A stretch of DNA of 64,000 bases from Alkalimonas amylolytica (GTDB lineage: Bacteria; Pseudomonadota; Gammaproteobacteria; Enterobacterales; Alteromonadaceae): assembly GCF_900107845.1 (NCBI RefSeq), contig NZ_FNRM01000007.1, positions 124,001 through 188,000 on the forward strand, read 5' to 3'. Positions 29,876 to 38,652 of this stretch are shown here, one piece after another. A program made the translations under genes and the position numbers. Positions within the stretch are counted from its first letter, which is position 1. Each line of letters begins with the position of its first letter. Under the pieces are notes generated by a model, which was not told the origin of the DNA, did no database searches, and was given only the letters and a program-made list of their open reading frames with translations.

Positions 29876-30712
29876 ATGCTGATCACGTCGCATTATCCCA
29901 ATGTCAGCCTGAATACCGCCAATCCGGCGACGGAGATGGCGCGCCGGGATAATCAACGGCGGGATTTGTTTGAGCCAGTGCAGGAAGCTGCCAAGAACTC
30001 GGCGGAAAAGCCGATTGCCAGTGATGATAAAGCCAAACAACAGCAGCCTCTGGCCAACAGTAATCAACAGCGCAATGAGCAAGCACAGACTGAAACCAAT
30101 GCTGCCGTGCGCGGTCGGGAACAGGATGCCGAGCGAGATCCAGAGAGCCGTTCTGATAAGGAGCAACAGCGCCAGCAAGATCGGGCCGAGCAACAGGAGT
30201 TGCGCGAGCTGCAAGCCCGGGATCGTGAAGTGCGTGCCCACGAACAAGCCCACGCGGCTGTAGGCGGCCAATACGCCAGTGCGCCAACTTACACCTATGA
30301 GCGTGGCCCCGATGGCAATCAGTACGCCGTTGGTGGCGAAGTACAAATTGATCTATCGGAGATCCCGGCTAATCCTCAGGCCACAGTACAAAAAATGCAG
30401 CAGGTGCGTGCCGCGGCATTAGCACCGGCTGAGCCCTCAGCAGCCGATCAGCGCATTGCCGCTGAAGCCAGTCGCAGGATGCTGGCAGCCAGAGCCGCGA
30501 TGGCCAAAGAAGCGATAAGCCGCAGCAATGAGCCATCAGCGCCGCGGCGGGCGATGGCTGACCGAGCCGCCGAAGCACAAATTCGTGTACCAGAGGCCAA
30601 TACGCCTGCTGTCTCCGACACCGAAACCCTGCAACGGCGCAGCCAGGTGATTGCCGGTTTTTATCAGCAAGCCACCCAGCCTTCGTTAAGCAGTCTGCGT
30701 CAACAAGCCTGA
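29876..30712 (+). CDS. Putative metalloprotease of the SprA-related family
   Basis: This 278-residue hydrophilic protein has a long glutamine, arginine and glutamate-rich N-terminal region (about 20-115, likely disordered or coiled coil), then the conserved core REVRAHEQAHAAVGG with an HExxH zinc motif (H122, E123, H126), and YERGPDGNQYAVGGEVQIDL. That core is the hallmark of the SprA-related (PF12118) family of putative metalloproteases. No signal peptide is visible. The C-terminal part is alanine/arginine-rich helix. Its natural substrate is unknown. It follows the hook-like gene by 5 bases. Confidence 0.85.
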   Translation: MLITSHYPNVSLNTANPATEMARRDNQRRDLFEPVQEAAKNSAEKPIASDDKAKQQQPLANSNQQRNEQAQTETNAAVRGREQDAERDPESRSDKEQQRQQDRAEQQELRELQARDREVRAHEQAHAAVGGQYASAPTYTYERGPDGNQYAVGGEVQIDLSEIPANPQATVQKMQQVRAAALAPAEPSAADQRIAAEASRRMLAARAAMAKEAISRSNEPSAPRRAMADRAAEAQIRVPEANTPAVSDTETLQRRSQVIAGFYQQATQPSLSSLRQQA

Positions 30713-30729
30713 GTCTCGATGAACCGGGC

Positions 30730-30765
30730 AGTAAGTTCTAACCGGGTTTTACCCTACTTACTTTT
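30730..30765 (+). terminator. Candidate terminator after the SprA-like gene
   Basis: An outer AGTAAG/CTTACT stem encloses an inner GGGT/ACCC hairpin and is followed by TTTTT. The right arm overlaps the convergent tex stop codon. Confidence 0.5.
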
Positions 30766-33073
30766 TCAGCTTTGCCAATGCATCGGCAAAGGCATTGCCC
30801 ATGGCCGCGTTGGCTGGTGCTGCCGCCTTGGCTGGTTTGGCTGCCCGAGGCGCTTGGCTTTTGCCTTTGCTGGCTGGTGCCTTGGTTAGTGCCGCCTGAG
30901 CGGGCTGTTCATCCATCCGCATGGTCAGGGCGATGCGTTTGCGCTCTTTATCTACATCCAACACTTTGACCTTGACGATGTCGCCGGCCTTAACCACCTT
31001 GTGTGGATCACTGACAAAGGTATCAGACAGCGAGGAGATATGCACCAGACCATCCTGGTGCACGCCAATATCGACAAAGGCACCAAAGTTGGTGACATTG
31101 GTGACTACACCTTCCAGCAACATGGCAGGTTTTAAATCGTCGATGGTGTTGACACCCTCTTTAAAGCTGGCCATTTTGAACTCAGGGCGCGGATCCCGGC
31201 CGGGCTTTTCCAGCTCGCTTAAAATATCGCTGATGGTTGGAATACCAAAGTGAGCATCGGCAAAGTCTTCCGGTTTCAGTTGGCTGATAAAATCACTATT
31301 GCCCAGAATGTCCTGCACCGACTTTTGGTGTTGAGCCAGAATTTTCTCCACCAGCGGGTAGGCTTCCGGGTGCACACCAGAGGCATCCAGGGGGTTATCG
31401 CCCGCACTTATGCGCATAAAGCCAGCAGCTTGCTCAAAGGCTTTGGGGCCCAGTCGGGCCACTTTTAGCAACTCTTTGCGGTTGCTAAAGCGGCCATGCT
31501 GCTCGCGGTGTAGTACGATATTTTGTGCCAGGGTTTTATTCAAGCCTGCTACCCGGCTCAATAGGGGCACCGAGGCGGTATTTAGATCGACGCCGACCGC
31601 GTTGACACAATCTTCCACCACCGCTTCCAGCGACTTGCTGAGCAGGCTTTGGTTGACATCATGTTGGTACTGACCAACGCCAATGGCTTTGGGCTCAATT
31701 TTCACCAGCTCTGCCAGCGGGTCCTGCAAGCGACGGCCGATGGAAACAGCACCACGGTAGGATACATCCAAATCCGGAAACTCCTGCGCAGCAAACTCCG
31801 ATGCTGAATACACCGAGGCGCCGGCTTCGGACACCATGATCTTGGTCAGTTTCAACTCCGGGTGCTTTTTCATCAGCTCGGCCACCAACTGGTCGGTTTC
31901 ACGTGAAGCCGTGCCATTGCCGATGGCCACCAGCTCTGGTTTGAACTGCTGACAGAGGTTTTGTAAGGTACGCAGCGACTTATCCCAGTGATTTTGTGGT
32001 GCATGTGGAAATATGGTCTGGCTGCTGAGCAGTTTGCCGGTCTCATCCAGCATCACAACTTTCACGCCGGTACGTAGACCAGGATCCAGCGCCATGGTGG
32101 GGCGCAGGCCGGCTGGTGCTGCCATCAACAAGTCTTTCATATTGCGGGCAAACACCTTGATGGCTTCTGCTTCGGCGCGCTCACGCAGTTCGCTCAGCAG
32201 ATCATTTTCCAGGTGTAGATGCAGCTTCACTTTCCAGGTCCACTGCGCCACGGTTTGCAAGAAAACATCAGCTGCCCGGCCTTGATTGCTCAGGTTAAAA
32301 TGGCTGGCAACCGTTGCGATACAGCGTTGGTGTGCTTCGGCTTCATCGCTGTCGGGCAGTAGCTGCAATTGCAGGAAGCCTTCATTGCGGCCACGGAACA
32401 TCGCCAGCGCCCGGTGCGATGGCAGTTGTCGCCACAGCTCACTGTGCTCAAAATAGTCGCGAAATTTGGCGCCTTCCTTTTCTTTGCCAGCCACCACAGT
32501 GCTTTTTAGCACCCCATGCTGGCTGAGTTGTTGACGCAGCCTTGCCAGTAGGTTGGCATCTTCAGCGAAGCGTTCCATCAAAATGTACTTAACGCCATCC
32601 AGCACGGCTTTGCTGTCGGCATAGCCAGCGTCGACATTTAGATAGGATTGCGCTTCCTGCTCAGGGTTTAGCTCAGGATTGGCCATCAAGGCATCAGCAA
32701 GTGGTTCCAACCCAGCTTCAATCGCCATCTGGCCTTTGGTTCGGCGCTTAGGTTTGAATGGCAGGTACAAATCTTCCAGCCGGGTCTTGTTGTCAGCGGC
32801 CAGAATGTCTTGCTGCAGCTCGGGGCTTAGTTTGCCCTGATCAGCGATGGTTTTTAAAATCAGTTGACGCCGTTCTTCCAGCTCGCGCAAGTACGATAGA
32901 CGCTGTTCCAGGGTGCGTAACTGGGTATCATCCAAACCGCCGGTGACTTCTTTGCGGTAGCGGGCGATAAATGGGACGGTGGCACCATCGTCCAGCAATT
33001 GGATGGTCGCAACGACCTGCTCCGGACGAGCTGCAATTTCAGCGGCGATTTGTTGTTCAAGCTTTACTATCAT
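30758..33073 (-). CDS. tex: Tex family transcription accessory protein (S1 RNA-binding)
   Basis: Tex is a large conserved nucleic-acid-binding protein related to eukaryotic Spt6. The 771-residue protein has the N-terminal Tex region ([17 protein letters not shown]), a YqgF/RNase H-like domain ([12 protein letters not shown]), helix-hairpin-helix segments ([19 protein letters not shown]), and an S1 domain near the C-terminus ([17 protein letters not shown]). A lysine/alanine-rich tail follows. The ATG at 33073 has AGGAAA upstream; an in-frame start 36 bases earlier does not. Confidence 0.95.
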   Translation of the reverse strand: MIVKLEQQIAAEIAARPEQVVATIQLLDDGATVPFIARYRKEVTGGLDDTQLRTLEQRLSYLRELEERRQLILKTIADQGKLSPELQQDILAADNKTRLEDLYLPFKPKRRTKGQMAIEAGLEPLADALMANPELNPEQEAQSYLNVDAGYADSKAVLDGVKYILMERFAEDANLLARLRQQLSQHGVLKSTVVAGKEKEGAKFRDYFEHSELWRQLPSHRALAMFRGRNEGFLQLQLLPDSDEAEAHQRCIATVASHFNLSNQGRAADVFLQTVAQWTWKVKLHLHLENDLLSELRERAEAEAIKVFARNMKDLLMAAPAGLRPTMALDPGLRTGVKVVMLDETGKLLSSQTIFPHAPQNHWDKSLRTLQNLCQQFKPELVAIGNGTASRETDQLVAELMKKHPELKLTKIMVSEAGASVYSASEFAAQEFPDLDVSYRGAVSIGRRLQDPLAELVKIEPKAIGVGQYQHDVNQSLLSKSLEAVVEDCVNAVGVDLNTASVPLLSRVAGLNKTLAQNIVLHREQHGRFSNRKELLKVARLGPKAFEQAAGFMRISAGDNPLDASGVHPEAYPLVEKILAQHQKSVQDILGNSDFISQLKPEDFADAHFGIPTISDILSELEKPGRDPRPEFKMASFKEGVNTIDDLKPAMLLEGVVTNVTNFGAFVDIGVHQDGLVHISSLSDTFVSDPHKVVKAGDIVKVKVLDVDKERKRIALTMRMDEQPAQAALTKAPASKGKSQAPRAAKPAKAAAPANAAMGNAFADALAKLKK

Positions 33074-33191
33074 GCGTGTTTCCTGTGACCAGTAGCTAAG
33101 CTCTGGCATGGGCCCGGCATGTCGCCGAGCGATGTTGTGTTAGCTGGACGAATTGTCCCTGTTCTTATGGCAAAAATCCAATGGCAATTGC

Positions 33192-33683
33192 TCAGGCGTT
33201 GCTATCTGTTTCAAGCCGGTACGCTATGCTATTGATGATCCAGTTTTTCCGGCCGGTTGGTGTGGGCACCTGCACCTCGTCATCGACTTGCTTTCCGAGC
33301 AAAGCGCGCGCCATGGGTGCATCAATGGAGATGTAATCACGCCGACCGTAGATTTCATCCGGCCCAACGATACGAAAGCAGCGTACCTCGCCATCGTCGT
33401 TTTCTACCTCCACCCAGGCACCAAAAAACACCTTGCCCTCTTGCTCCGGTGCGTAATCCACCGGCCGCAATACTTCCAGCCGTTTACGAATAAAGCGAAC
33501 CCGGCGGTCGATTTCGCGCAGTTGTTTCTTATTGTACTGGTAATCCGCGTTTTCACTGCGATCCCCCAAACTGGCGGCCCAACTGACTTTTTGCGTCACT
33601 TCAGGGCGTTTAACCCGCCATAGCTGGTCCAGCTCTTGTTGCAGTTTAAGGTAACCTTGCCGGCTGATTAAGTTGGTTCTCAT
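33192..33683 (-). CDS. greB: Transcription elongation factor GreB
   Basis: GreB rescues backtracked RNA polymerase by stimulating transcript cleavage. The 163-residue protein has the N-terminal coiled coil with WAASLGDRSENADYQYNKK, which places the acidic residues at the polymerase active site, and the C-terminal FKBP-like domain (VFFGAWVEVENDDGE, RRDYISIDAPMARALLG). The ATG at 33683 matches the E. coli N-terminus; a TTG 21 bases upstream is disfavoured. It lies upstream of tex on the same strand, 118 bases away, and is divergent from a small lipoprotein gene. Confidence 0.95.
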   Translation of the reverse strand: MRTNLISRQGYLKLQQELDQLWRVKRPEVTQKVSWAASLGDRSENADYQYNKKQLREIDRRVRFIRKRLEVLRPVDYAPEQEGKVFFGAWVEVENDDGEVRCFRIVGPDEIYGRRDYISIDAPMARALLGKQVDDEVQVPTPTGRKNWIINSIAYRLETDSNA

Positions 33684-33851
33684 GCGAAGCCCGGATTGTT
33701 CCAATGACTAGATTCTGCTTCATGGGGGCTGAAAGACACAATTTAAAGCCTTTGGTGGCAGTTAACCGGCAACTGGTCACAAAGTCTTTTCCTAAATATT
33801 GATCGTATAAAAAATGAACTATACTTAGGTGGGATTTGGAGGTATATGCAG

Positions 33852-34073
33852 ATGAAAAAGATGATACTCTCTGTGTGTTCTGCAGCGCTGCTTGGTCTGA
33901 GTGGTTGTTCTTCCATTACAAAGCCAGATTATGTCTGGGTGATGGATTATGAGCAAATGCGCTTGGTTGAAGCGGCAAATCGTAACAGTGCTTTGCCGAA
34001 TCAGATGCATTGGGTCAACCCACCTATGAAGCGTATTCCGCGCGCTGAGTATGAACGCATGCAGCAGCAGTGA
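33852..34073 (+). CDS. Small lipoprotein, 73 residues, unknown function
   Basis: The protein has a lipoprotein signal (MKKMILSVCSAALLGLSGC, lipidated cysteine in LSGC) and a short mature part containing DYVWVMDYEQMRLVEAANR. I do not recognise the mature sequence. A strong GGAGG lies 9 bases before the ATG at 33852; the ATG six bases earlier would sit only 3 bases from it. A strong terminator follows, so the gene is monocistronic. Confidence 0.82.
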   Translation: MKKMILSVCSAALLGLSGCSSITKPDYVWVMDYEQMRLVEAANRNSALPNQMHWVNPPMKRIPRAEYERMQQQ

Positions 34074-34106
34074 ACACTGACAGAAAAATTTTGTAACACT
34101 GTTTTC

Positions 34107-34135
34107 AAACCCGGGGCTCTTCCCCGGGTTTGTTT
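34107..34135 (+). terminator. Rho-independent terminator of the small lipoprotein gene
   Basis: A 10-bp perfect stem AAACCCGGGG/CCCCGGGTTT with a CTCTT loop is followed by GTTTT. Confidence 0.85.
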
Positions 34136-34173
34136 TGGTTTATAGTGGCAAAAACGTGATGGGGTGGCAGGGC

Positions 34174-34899
34174 ATGACCACGGAAACGACAAAAATTCTG
34201 GTAGTGGATGATGATGTGCGTTTGCGCGCTTTACTGGAGCGCTATCTGGTCGAGCAGGGCTTTCAGGTTCGGGCTGTGGCAGATTATGAACAGATGCAGC
34301 GAGTGATGGAGCGTGAGCACTTTCATCTGATGGTGCTGGATCTGATGCTGCCCGGCGAAGATGGCCTCAGCATTTGCCGCAAGCTACGCCAGCAAGAGAA
34401 TTTGATCCCTATCATTATGTTAACGGCCAAAGGCGATGAAGTGGATCGCATTATTGGTCTTGAAATGGGTGCTGACGATTACCTACCCAAGCCATTTAAC
34501 CCGCGTGAGTTGCTGGCCCGCGTACGTGCTGTGCTCAGACGCAAAAGCAAAGAGCTGCCTGGTGCGCCATCACAGGAAGAAACCATCGTATCTTTTGGGC
34601 CTTTTCAATTTAATCTGGCTACCCGGGAAATGCGTAAGAACGATGAGGTATTGCCATTAACCAGTGGTGAGTTTGCGGTGCTCAAAGTGCTGGTAAGTCA
34701 TCCGCGTGAGCCTTTATCGCGCGATAAACTCATGAATCAGGCCCGTGGCCGCGATTACTCGGCGATGGAGCGCAGCATTGATGTGCAGGTTTCCCGTCTG
34801 CGACGTATGCTGGAAGATGATCCGGCGCACCCTCGCTACATTCAAACGGTCTGGGGATTAGGTTATGTCTTTGTGCCGGATGGTGCCGTCAGTAAATGA
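34174..34899 (+). CDS. ompR: Response regulator OmpR
   Basis: OmpR is the winged-helix response regulator of osmolarity and envelope control. The 241-residue protein has a receiver domain with the acidic pocket VVDDD (11-14 region), the phosphorylated D56 in [12 protein letters not shown] and K in [11 protein letters not shown], and a C-terminal DNA-binding domain with [16 protein letters not shown] and [16 protein letters not shown]. Near-identity with E. coli OmpR across these stretches supports the symbol. The start at 34174 matches the family length; two earlier in-frame ATG codons exist. The stop overlaps envZ by 4 bases. Confidence 0.95.
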   Translation: MTTETTKILVVDDDVRLRALLERYLVEQGFQVRAVADYEQMQRVMEREHFHLMVLDLMLPGEDGLSICRKLRQQENLIPIIMLTAKGDEVDRIIGLEMGADDYLPKPFNPRELLARVRAVLRRKSKELPGAPSQEETIVSFGPFQFNLATREMRKNDEVLPLTSGEFAVLKVLVSHPREPLSRDKLMNQARGRDYSAMERSIDVQVSRLRRMLEDDPAHPRYIQTVWGLGYVFVPDGAVSK

Positions 34900-36212
34900 G
34901 ATTACTGCCACGTAGTGCCTTTGGTCAGACGGTATTGCTGATCGGTCTGCTGCTGCTAATCAATCAACTGGTGTCCTATGTCACGGTGGCTTTTCATGTG
35001 ATTAAGCCTACAGCCCAACAAATCAATCATTTAATTGCTAAGCAAATCAAAGTGGTCTTTATTGACTACGATCAAGACGAGCCGCTGCTGACGGAAGCTA
35101 TGGCCAGGCGTTTTCAAGATGCAACCGATATAGAGGTCTACCCTGAGACACTGGCATTTAGCCACGGTTTAGAGCAAGCTCGATTTTATCAGTTTATGTC
35201 GACCACCATGTCCGAAGAGTTGGGAGGACCGGCCGAGGTACGTATCGAGCAGGGACAACAGCTGGCATTTTGGGTTCGGGCACCACAGGCACCGGACTTT
35301 TGGATCCGCATTCCACTTTCCGGGCTGGATGAAAGCAGCTTCTCCTTATTGACCTTCTATTTACTGATGATTGGGGTGTTGAGTGTGGCTGGTGGCTGGT
35401 GGTTTGCCCGCACCCTGAACCGCCCCCTGAAAAGTTTGCAACAGGCTGCGCTTCGCGTTGGACGTGGTGAAATTCCCGAACCACTGGCGGAAAATGGTTC
35501 CAGTGAAATTCGCGCGGTAACCAGGGCTTTTAATCAAATGGCCACCGGCATCAAGCATTTGGAACAAGACAGAGCTTTGCTCATGGCCGGGGTCTCCCAT
35601 GATTTGCGCACACCGCTGACCCGTATCAGACTTGCCAGCGAGATGCTGCCGGAGCAGGATGCCTGGATCCGAGATGGTATTATCAATGATATCGAGGATA
35701 TGAATGCGATTATTGATCAGTTTATGGATTTTATTCGCCATCATAAAGATGAAGCACTGCAATGGTTGTGTCTGAATGACTTGATTGAAGAGCTGCTGGA
35801 GTCGGAGCATTTGCAGCAGCGGCAGTTATTGCATGAGTTGGCAGCAGATTTGCCAAAAGTACCGGTTCGACGTATTGCCATGAAGCGGGTATTGAACAAC
35901 CTGCTGGAAAATGCGCTGCGTTACAGTACGGGTGATATTGAAATCAGTACCGGCTTTGAGCGGGGCCGGCGCATGGTTTATCTGCAGGTTCGCGACCATG
36001 GCCCGGGTATTCCCGAGGCCAACATGCAAGCCATGTTTGAGCCCTTTACCCAGGGCGATATTGCCCGTGGGTCGGGTGGCTCGGGGTTAGGTCTGGCCAT
36101 CATCAAGAAAATTATCGACATGCATCACGGTGAGATCACCCTACACAACCATGCCCATGGCGGTCTGGTGGCGCGGGTGTATCTGCCGCTAAAAGCCAAA
36201 GCAGGCAACTAG
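34896..36212 (+). CDS. envZ: Osmosensor histidine kinase EnvZ
   Basis: EnvZ phosphorylates and dephosphorylates OmpR. The 438-residue protein has two membrane helices (about 12-33 and 150-171) around a periplasmic domain, a HAMP linker ([20 protein letters not shown]), the phosphoacceptor H235 in [17 protein letters not shown], and ATP-binding motifs [19 protein letters not shown] and [11 protein letters not shown]. Overlap with ompR (ATGA) shows coupling. It is convergent with hslO. Confidence 0.95.
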   Translation: MRLLPRSAFGQTVLLIGLLLLINQLVSYVTVAFHVIKPTAQQINHLIAKQIKVVFIDYDQDEPLLTEAMARRFQDATDIEVYPETLAFSHGLEQARFYQFMSTTMSEELGGPAEVRIEQGQQLAFWVRAPQAPDFWIRIPLSGLDESSFSLLTFYLLMIGVLSVAGGWWFARTLNRPLKSLQQAALRVGRGEIPEPLAENGSSEIRAVTRAFNQMATGIKHLEQDRALLMAGVSHDLRTPLTRIRLASEMLPEQDAWIRDGIINDIEDMNAIIDQFMDFIRHHKDEALQWLCLNDLIEELLESEHLQQRQLLHELAADLPKVPVRRIAMKRVLNNLLENALRYSTGDIEISTGFERGRRMVYLQVRDHGPGIPEANMQAMFEPFTQGDIARGSGGSGLGLAIIKKIIDMHHGEITLHNHAHGGLVARVYLPLKAKAGN

Positions 36213-36229
36213 TCCATGGCTGCATTGCT

Positions 36230-36276
36230 GTCCTGAAACTGCCTCCTGGGCCATGCGGGTACCCGCCTGTCAGGAC
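36230..36276. terminator. Structured region between envZ and hslO
   Basis: A 7-bp outer stem GTCCTGA/TCAGGAC encloses the 12-base palindrome GCGGGTACCCGC (36255-36266). It lies between convergent genes and could act as a bidirectional terminator, but no T run is present on either side. Confidence 0.45.
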
Positions 36277-36294
36277 GGGCACTAGCCAGCCTGG

Positions 36295-37149
36295 TCAACC
36301 TTCAAAGGATTGCAGCAAGTCTGTTAAGTCAGCGGTATCAAACCGGTAGTTGGTCAGGCAGTATTCGCACTGGATATCCAACTGGCCTTCAGCCAGGTGC
36401 TCCCTGATGGCATCGGCACCAAGATTGACAATGGCAGAGGCACACTTCGTCCGAGAGCAGCCACATTCAAATCGCACCGGCTGCAGCGGAAAGGCTTCCA
36501 CAACTTCCTGATGAAACAGTCGGTGCACCACTTCAGCAGCCGGTAAATTCAACAGTTCATCAGCTGTGATGGTATCGGCCAGCATCACCAGGTCGTCGAA
36601 GTCCTGCCGGGACTTTTCTTGTTCAACCGGCAACACCTGCAACAGCATCCCGGCTGCTTTAACCTGCTCGGACTGCATATCGGTGAACAAATAAACCCGG
36701 GTAGGCAGCTGCTCAGACTGAATAAAATAGGCCTCCAGAGTTTCTTTTAAGCTGTCGCCGGTTAGTGGAATAATGCCCTGATAGCGTTCGCCCTGATGTG
36801 GTGTGATGGTGACCAGCAAATAGCCTTCCCCTACCAGCGCTTTTAAGCCTTCGCCCTGAACTTCGGCTTGCATGCGGACCACGCCACGAAATACTTGTTG
36901 ATCGCTGCCATTCACAGTGGCATAGCGGATGGGGCCATCGCCTTGGAGTTGCACCGAGATGTCGCCTTCAAACTTCAGCGTTGCGGTGAGCAGGCTGGTT
37001 GCTGCCACCATTTCGGCTAAAAGTTGTTTGACCGGGAAAGGATAATCGTGATTTTGCAACATCTGCTGCAAGCTGGCGGCTAAATCGACGATTTCACCGC
37101 GCACGTTACGTTCCTGAAATAGAAAGCGAAATAAAGTATCTGAACTCAT
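36295..37149 (-). CDS. hslO: Redox-regulated chaperone Hsp33
   Basis: Hsp33 is a cytosolic holdase switched on by oxidation of its zinc-binding cysteines. The 284-residue protein has the conserved core VRGEIVDLAASLQQML, TATLKFEGDISVQLQGDGP and GERYQGIIPL, and the C-terminal redox switch CGC followed by CEYC. The start at 37149 best matches the E. coli N-terminus. An ATG at 37161 that overlaps the hslR stop (ATGA) and one at 37152 are alternatives. Confidence 0.94.
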   Translation of the reverse strand: MSSDTLFRFLFQERNVRGEIVDLAASLQQMLQNHDYPFPVKQLLAEMVAATSLLTATLKFEGDISVQLQGDGPIRYATVNGSDQQVFRGVVRMQAEVQGEGLKALVGEGYLLVTITPHQGERYQGIIPLTGDSLKETLEAYFIQSEQLPTRVYLFTDMQSEQVKAAGMLLQVLPVEQEKSRQDFDDLVMLADTITADELLNLPAAEVVHRLFHQEVVEAFPLQPVRFECGCSRTKCASAIVNLGADAIREHLAEGQLDIQCEYCLTNYRFDTADLTDLLQSFEG

Positions 37150-37157
37150 CATGTTTC

Positions 37158-37562
37158 TCATTGCTGGGATTTGATCAGCAGCAATTGCCGCCGCATCTTT
37201 TTGTCGGGTTTGGTGTCTGGGTGCGGCGCAAATAAGCTGTTGGTTTTGCGCAGCTCAGCCCGCTCTTGCCTTAAGGCCAGGCTGTCGCTGGTTTCTTCGT
37301 ACAAGGCTTGTGCCAGAGGGGCGGACAAGCGCTTCTCTGCCAAGGCTTTGACCCGCACAGTTTTTTCATCATAGCCCTGCGCCAGTTTAATGGTGGCCCC
37401 TATCTCAACCAGTTTACTGGCTTTGCAGCGCTGGCCATTGTAATGCACTTTGCCACCATCGATCATGTTTTTTGCCAGGGTTCTGGTTTTGTAAAAGCGA
37501 CAGGCCCATAACCATTTGTCCAGCCGAACGGTTGGTGAGTCCTGGCTTGATTGTGTCTTCAT
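37158..37562 (-). CDS. hslR: Ribosome-associated heat shock protein Hsp15
   Basis: Hsp15 binds 50S subunits carrying a stalled nascent chain and helps recycle them. The 134-residue protein is an S4-type RNA-binding domain (VRLDKWLWACRFYKTRTLAK, VHYNGQRCKASKLVEIG) with a basic C-terminal tail (PDKKMRRQLLLIKSQ). An AGAGGA site lies 5 bases before the ATG at 37562; the adjacent ATG at 37565 is possible. It is cotranscribed with hslO, and divergent from gspC. Confidence 0.94.
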   Translation of the reverse strand: MKTQSSQDSPTVRLDKWLWACRFYKTRTLAKNMIDGGKVHYNGQRCKASKLVEIGATIKLAQGYDEKTVRVKALAEKRLSAPLAQALYEETSDSLALRQERAELRKTNSLFAPHPDTKPDKKMRRQLLLIKSQQ

Positions 37563-37714
37563 CATAATCCTCTGGTCGCTTGAACTCATCTGTTATACAG
37601 TAGGTCATCGACGACGGAATCACAGTTAACAATCTGTGAAACTTTGTCGTGCCCCTTGTTGTCTGAGTGACAACTCAGTAAGATGAGCCGTCACCTATTA
37701 TAAGAATTTAACCG

Positions 37715-38638
37715 ATGAATTGGCAGTCCCTCACCCTACAACTGAATCATTTGACCCAGCGTTTACCGCAAAGGTTGCTAAGCCGTGTTTTGTCGGTGGT
37801 GTTGATTCTGTTGCTGGGCTGGTTGCTGGCACGGTTAACCTGGCAGTTGTTGCCACAGCCAGCTGCGGAACCCTGGCAGGCTGGCAGTGAGCGCATTACA
37901 ACGACAGCGCGCAGTGGAACCGACTTGCAGCGCTTGCTCAGCTTTTCCCTGTTCGGTAAAGCCAGCGAACAAGCCGAGGTTCGGCCTGAACCGGTGGTGA
38001 CCGAAGCACCCAAGACCCGCCTGAATGTCAAGCTGACTGGCTTGGTGTCGGGCAGAGATCCTAATCTGGGCAGTGCCGTCATTGAAAGCCGTGGCTCTGA
38101 GCTTGCTTATAAAGTAGGCGAACAAATTGAAGGCACCAACGCCAACTTGTATCAGGTATTTAATGACAGGGTATTGCTGCAGGTGGCGGGTCGTTTTGAA
38201 ACCCTGATGCTGGATGGTATTGAATTTACCCGTATCGCCGAGGCCAATGTGGGTTTGGGCCGGTCAGATCAAGACGATGAGCCGCAAATGATTAGCCCAC
38301 AAGCGGAGGCGCCTAGTCTGGATCAAGCCGAATTTGCAGCGCAACGGGAGGCTATTCTGGCTGAGCCGACCCGATTTTTCGATTTTATTCGGGTCACGCC
38401 CCATCAGCCTGATGGGCAGTTGCGTGGCTTTCGGCTGATGCCTGGTCGGGATCCGGGCTTATTTCAGCGACTGGGCTTTCGGCCCAATGATCTGGCGGTC
38501 GAAATCAATGGTATTCCATTGACCGACCTGCAACAGGCCAATCAGGTACTTGGACAACTACGCGAAGCAAGCGATGCTTCCGTGCGCATAGAACGGGATG
38601 GTGAGCTGATCGACATTCAGTTTAACCTGTCCCAATAA
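37715..38638 (+). CDS. gspC: Type II secretion system inner-membrane protein GspC
   Basis: GspC links the inner-membrane platform to the secretin. The 307-residue protein has a short cytosolic N-terminus, one membrane helix (about 22-43), a homology region (DLQRLLSFSLFGKA; LNVKLTGLVSG; SAVIESRGSELAYKVGEQI) that binds GspD, and a C-terminal PDZ domain (RFFDFIRVTPHQPDGQLRGFRLMPGRD region; LGFRPNDLAVEINGIPL). It is the first gene of the gsp operon. Confidence 0.94.
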   Translation: MNWQSLTLQLNHLTQRLPQRLLSRVLSVVLILLLGWLLARLTWQLLPQPAAEPWQAGSERITTTARSGTDLQRLLSFSLFGKASEQAEVRPEPVVTEAPKTRLNVKLTGLVSGRDPNLGSAVIESRGSELAYKVGEQIEGTNANLYQVFNDRVLLQVAGRFETLMLDGIEFTRIAEANVGLGRSDQDDEPQMISPQAEAPSLDQAEFAAQREAILAEPTRFFDFIRVTPHQPDGQLRGFRLMPGRDPGLFQRLGFRPNDLAVEINGIPLTDLQQANQVLGQLREASDASVRIERDGELIDIQFNLSQ

Positions 38639-38652
38639 TAACGATTCAGCAG

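Noticed and set aside
37620-37639. CRP site between hslR and gspC
   Set aside because: The arms are TCACAG and CTGTGA, the opposite orientation to TGTGA-N6-TCACA, and the spacer is 8 bases.
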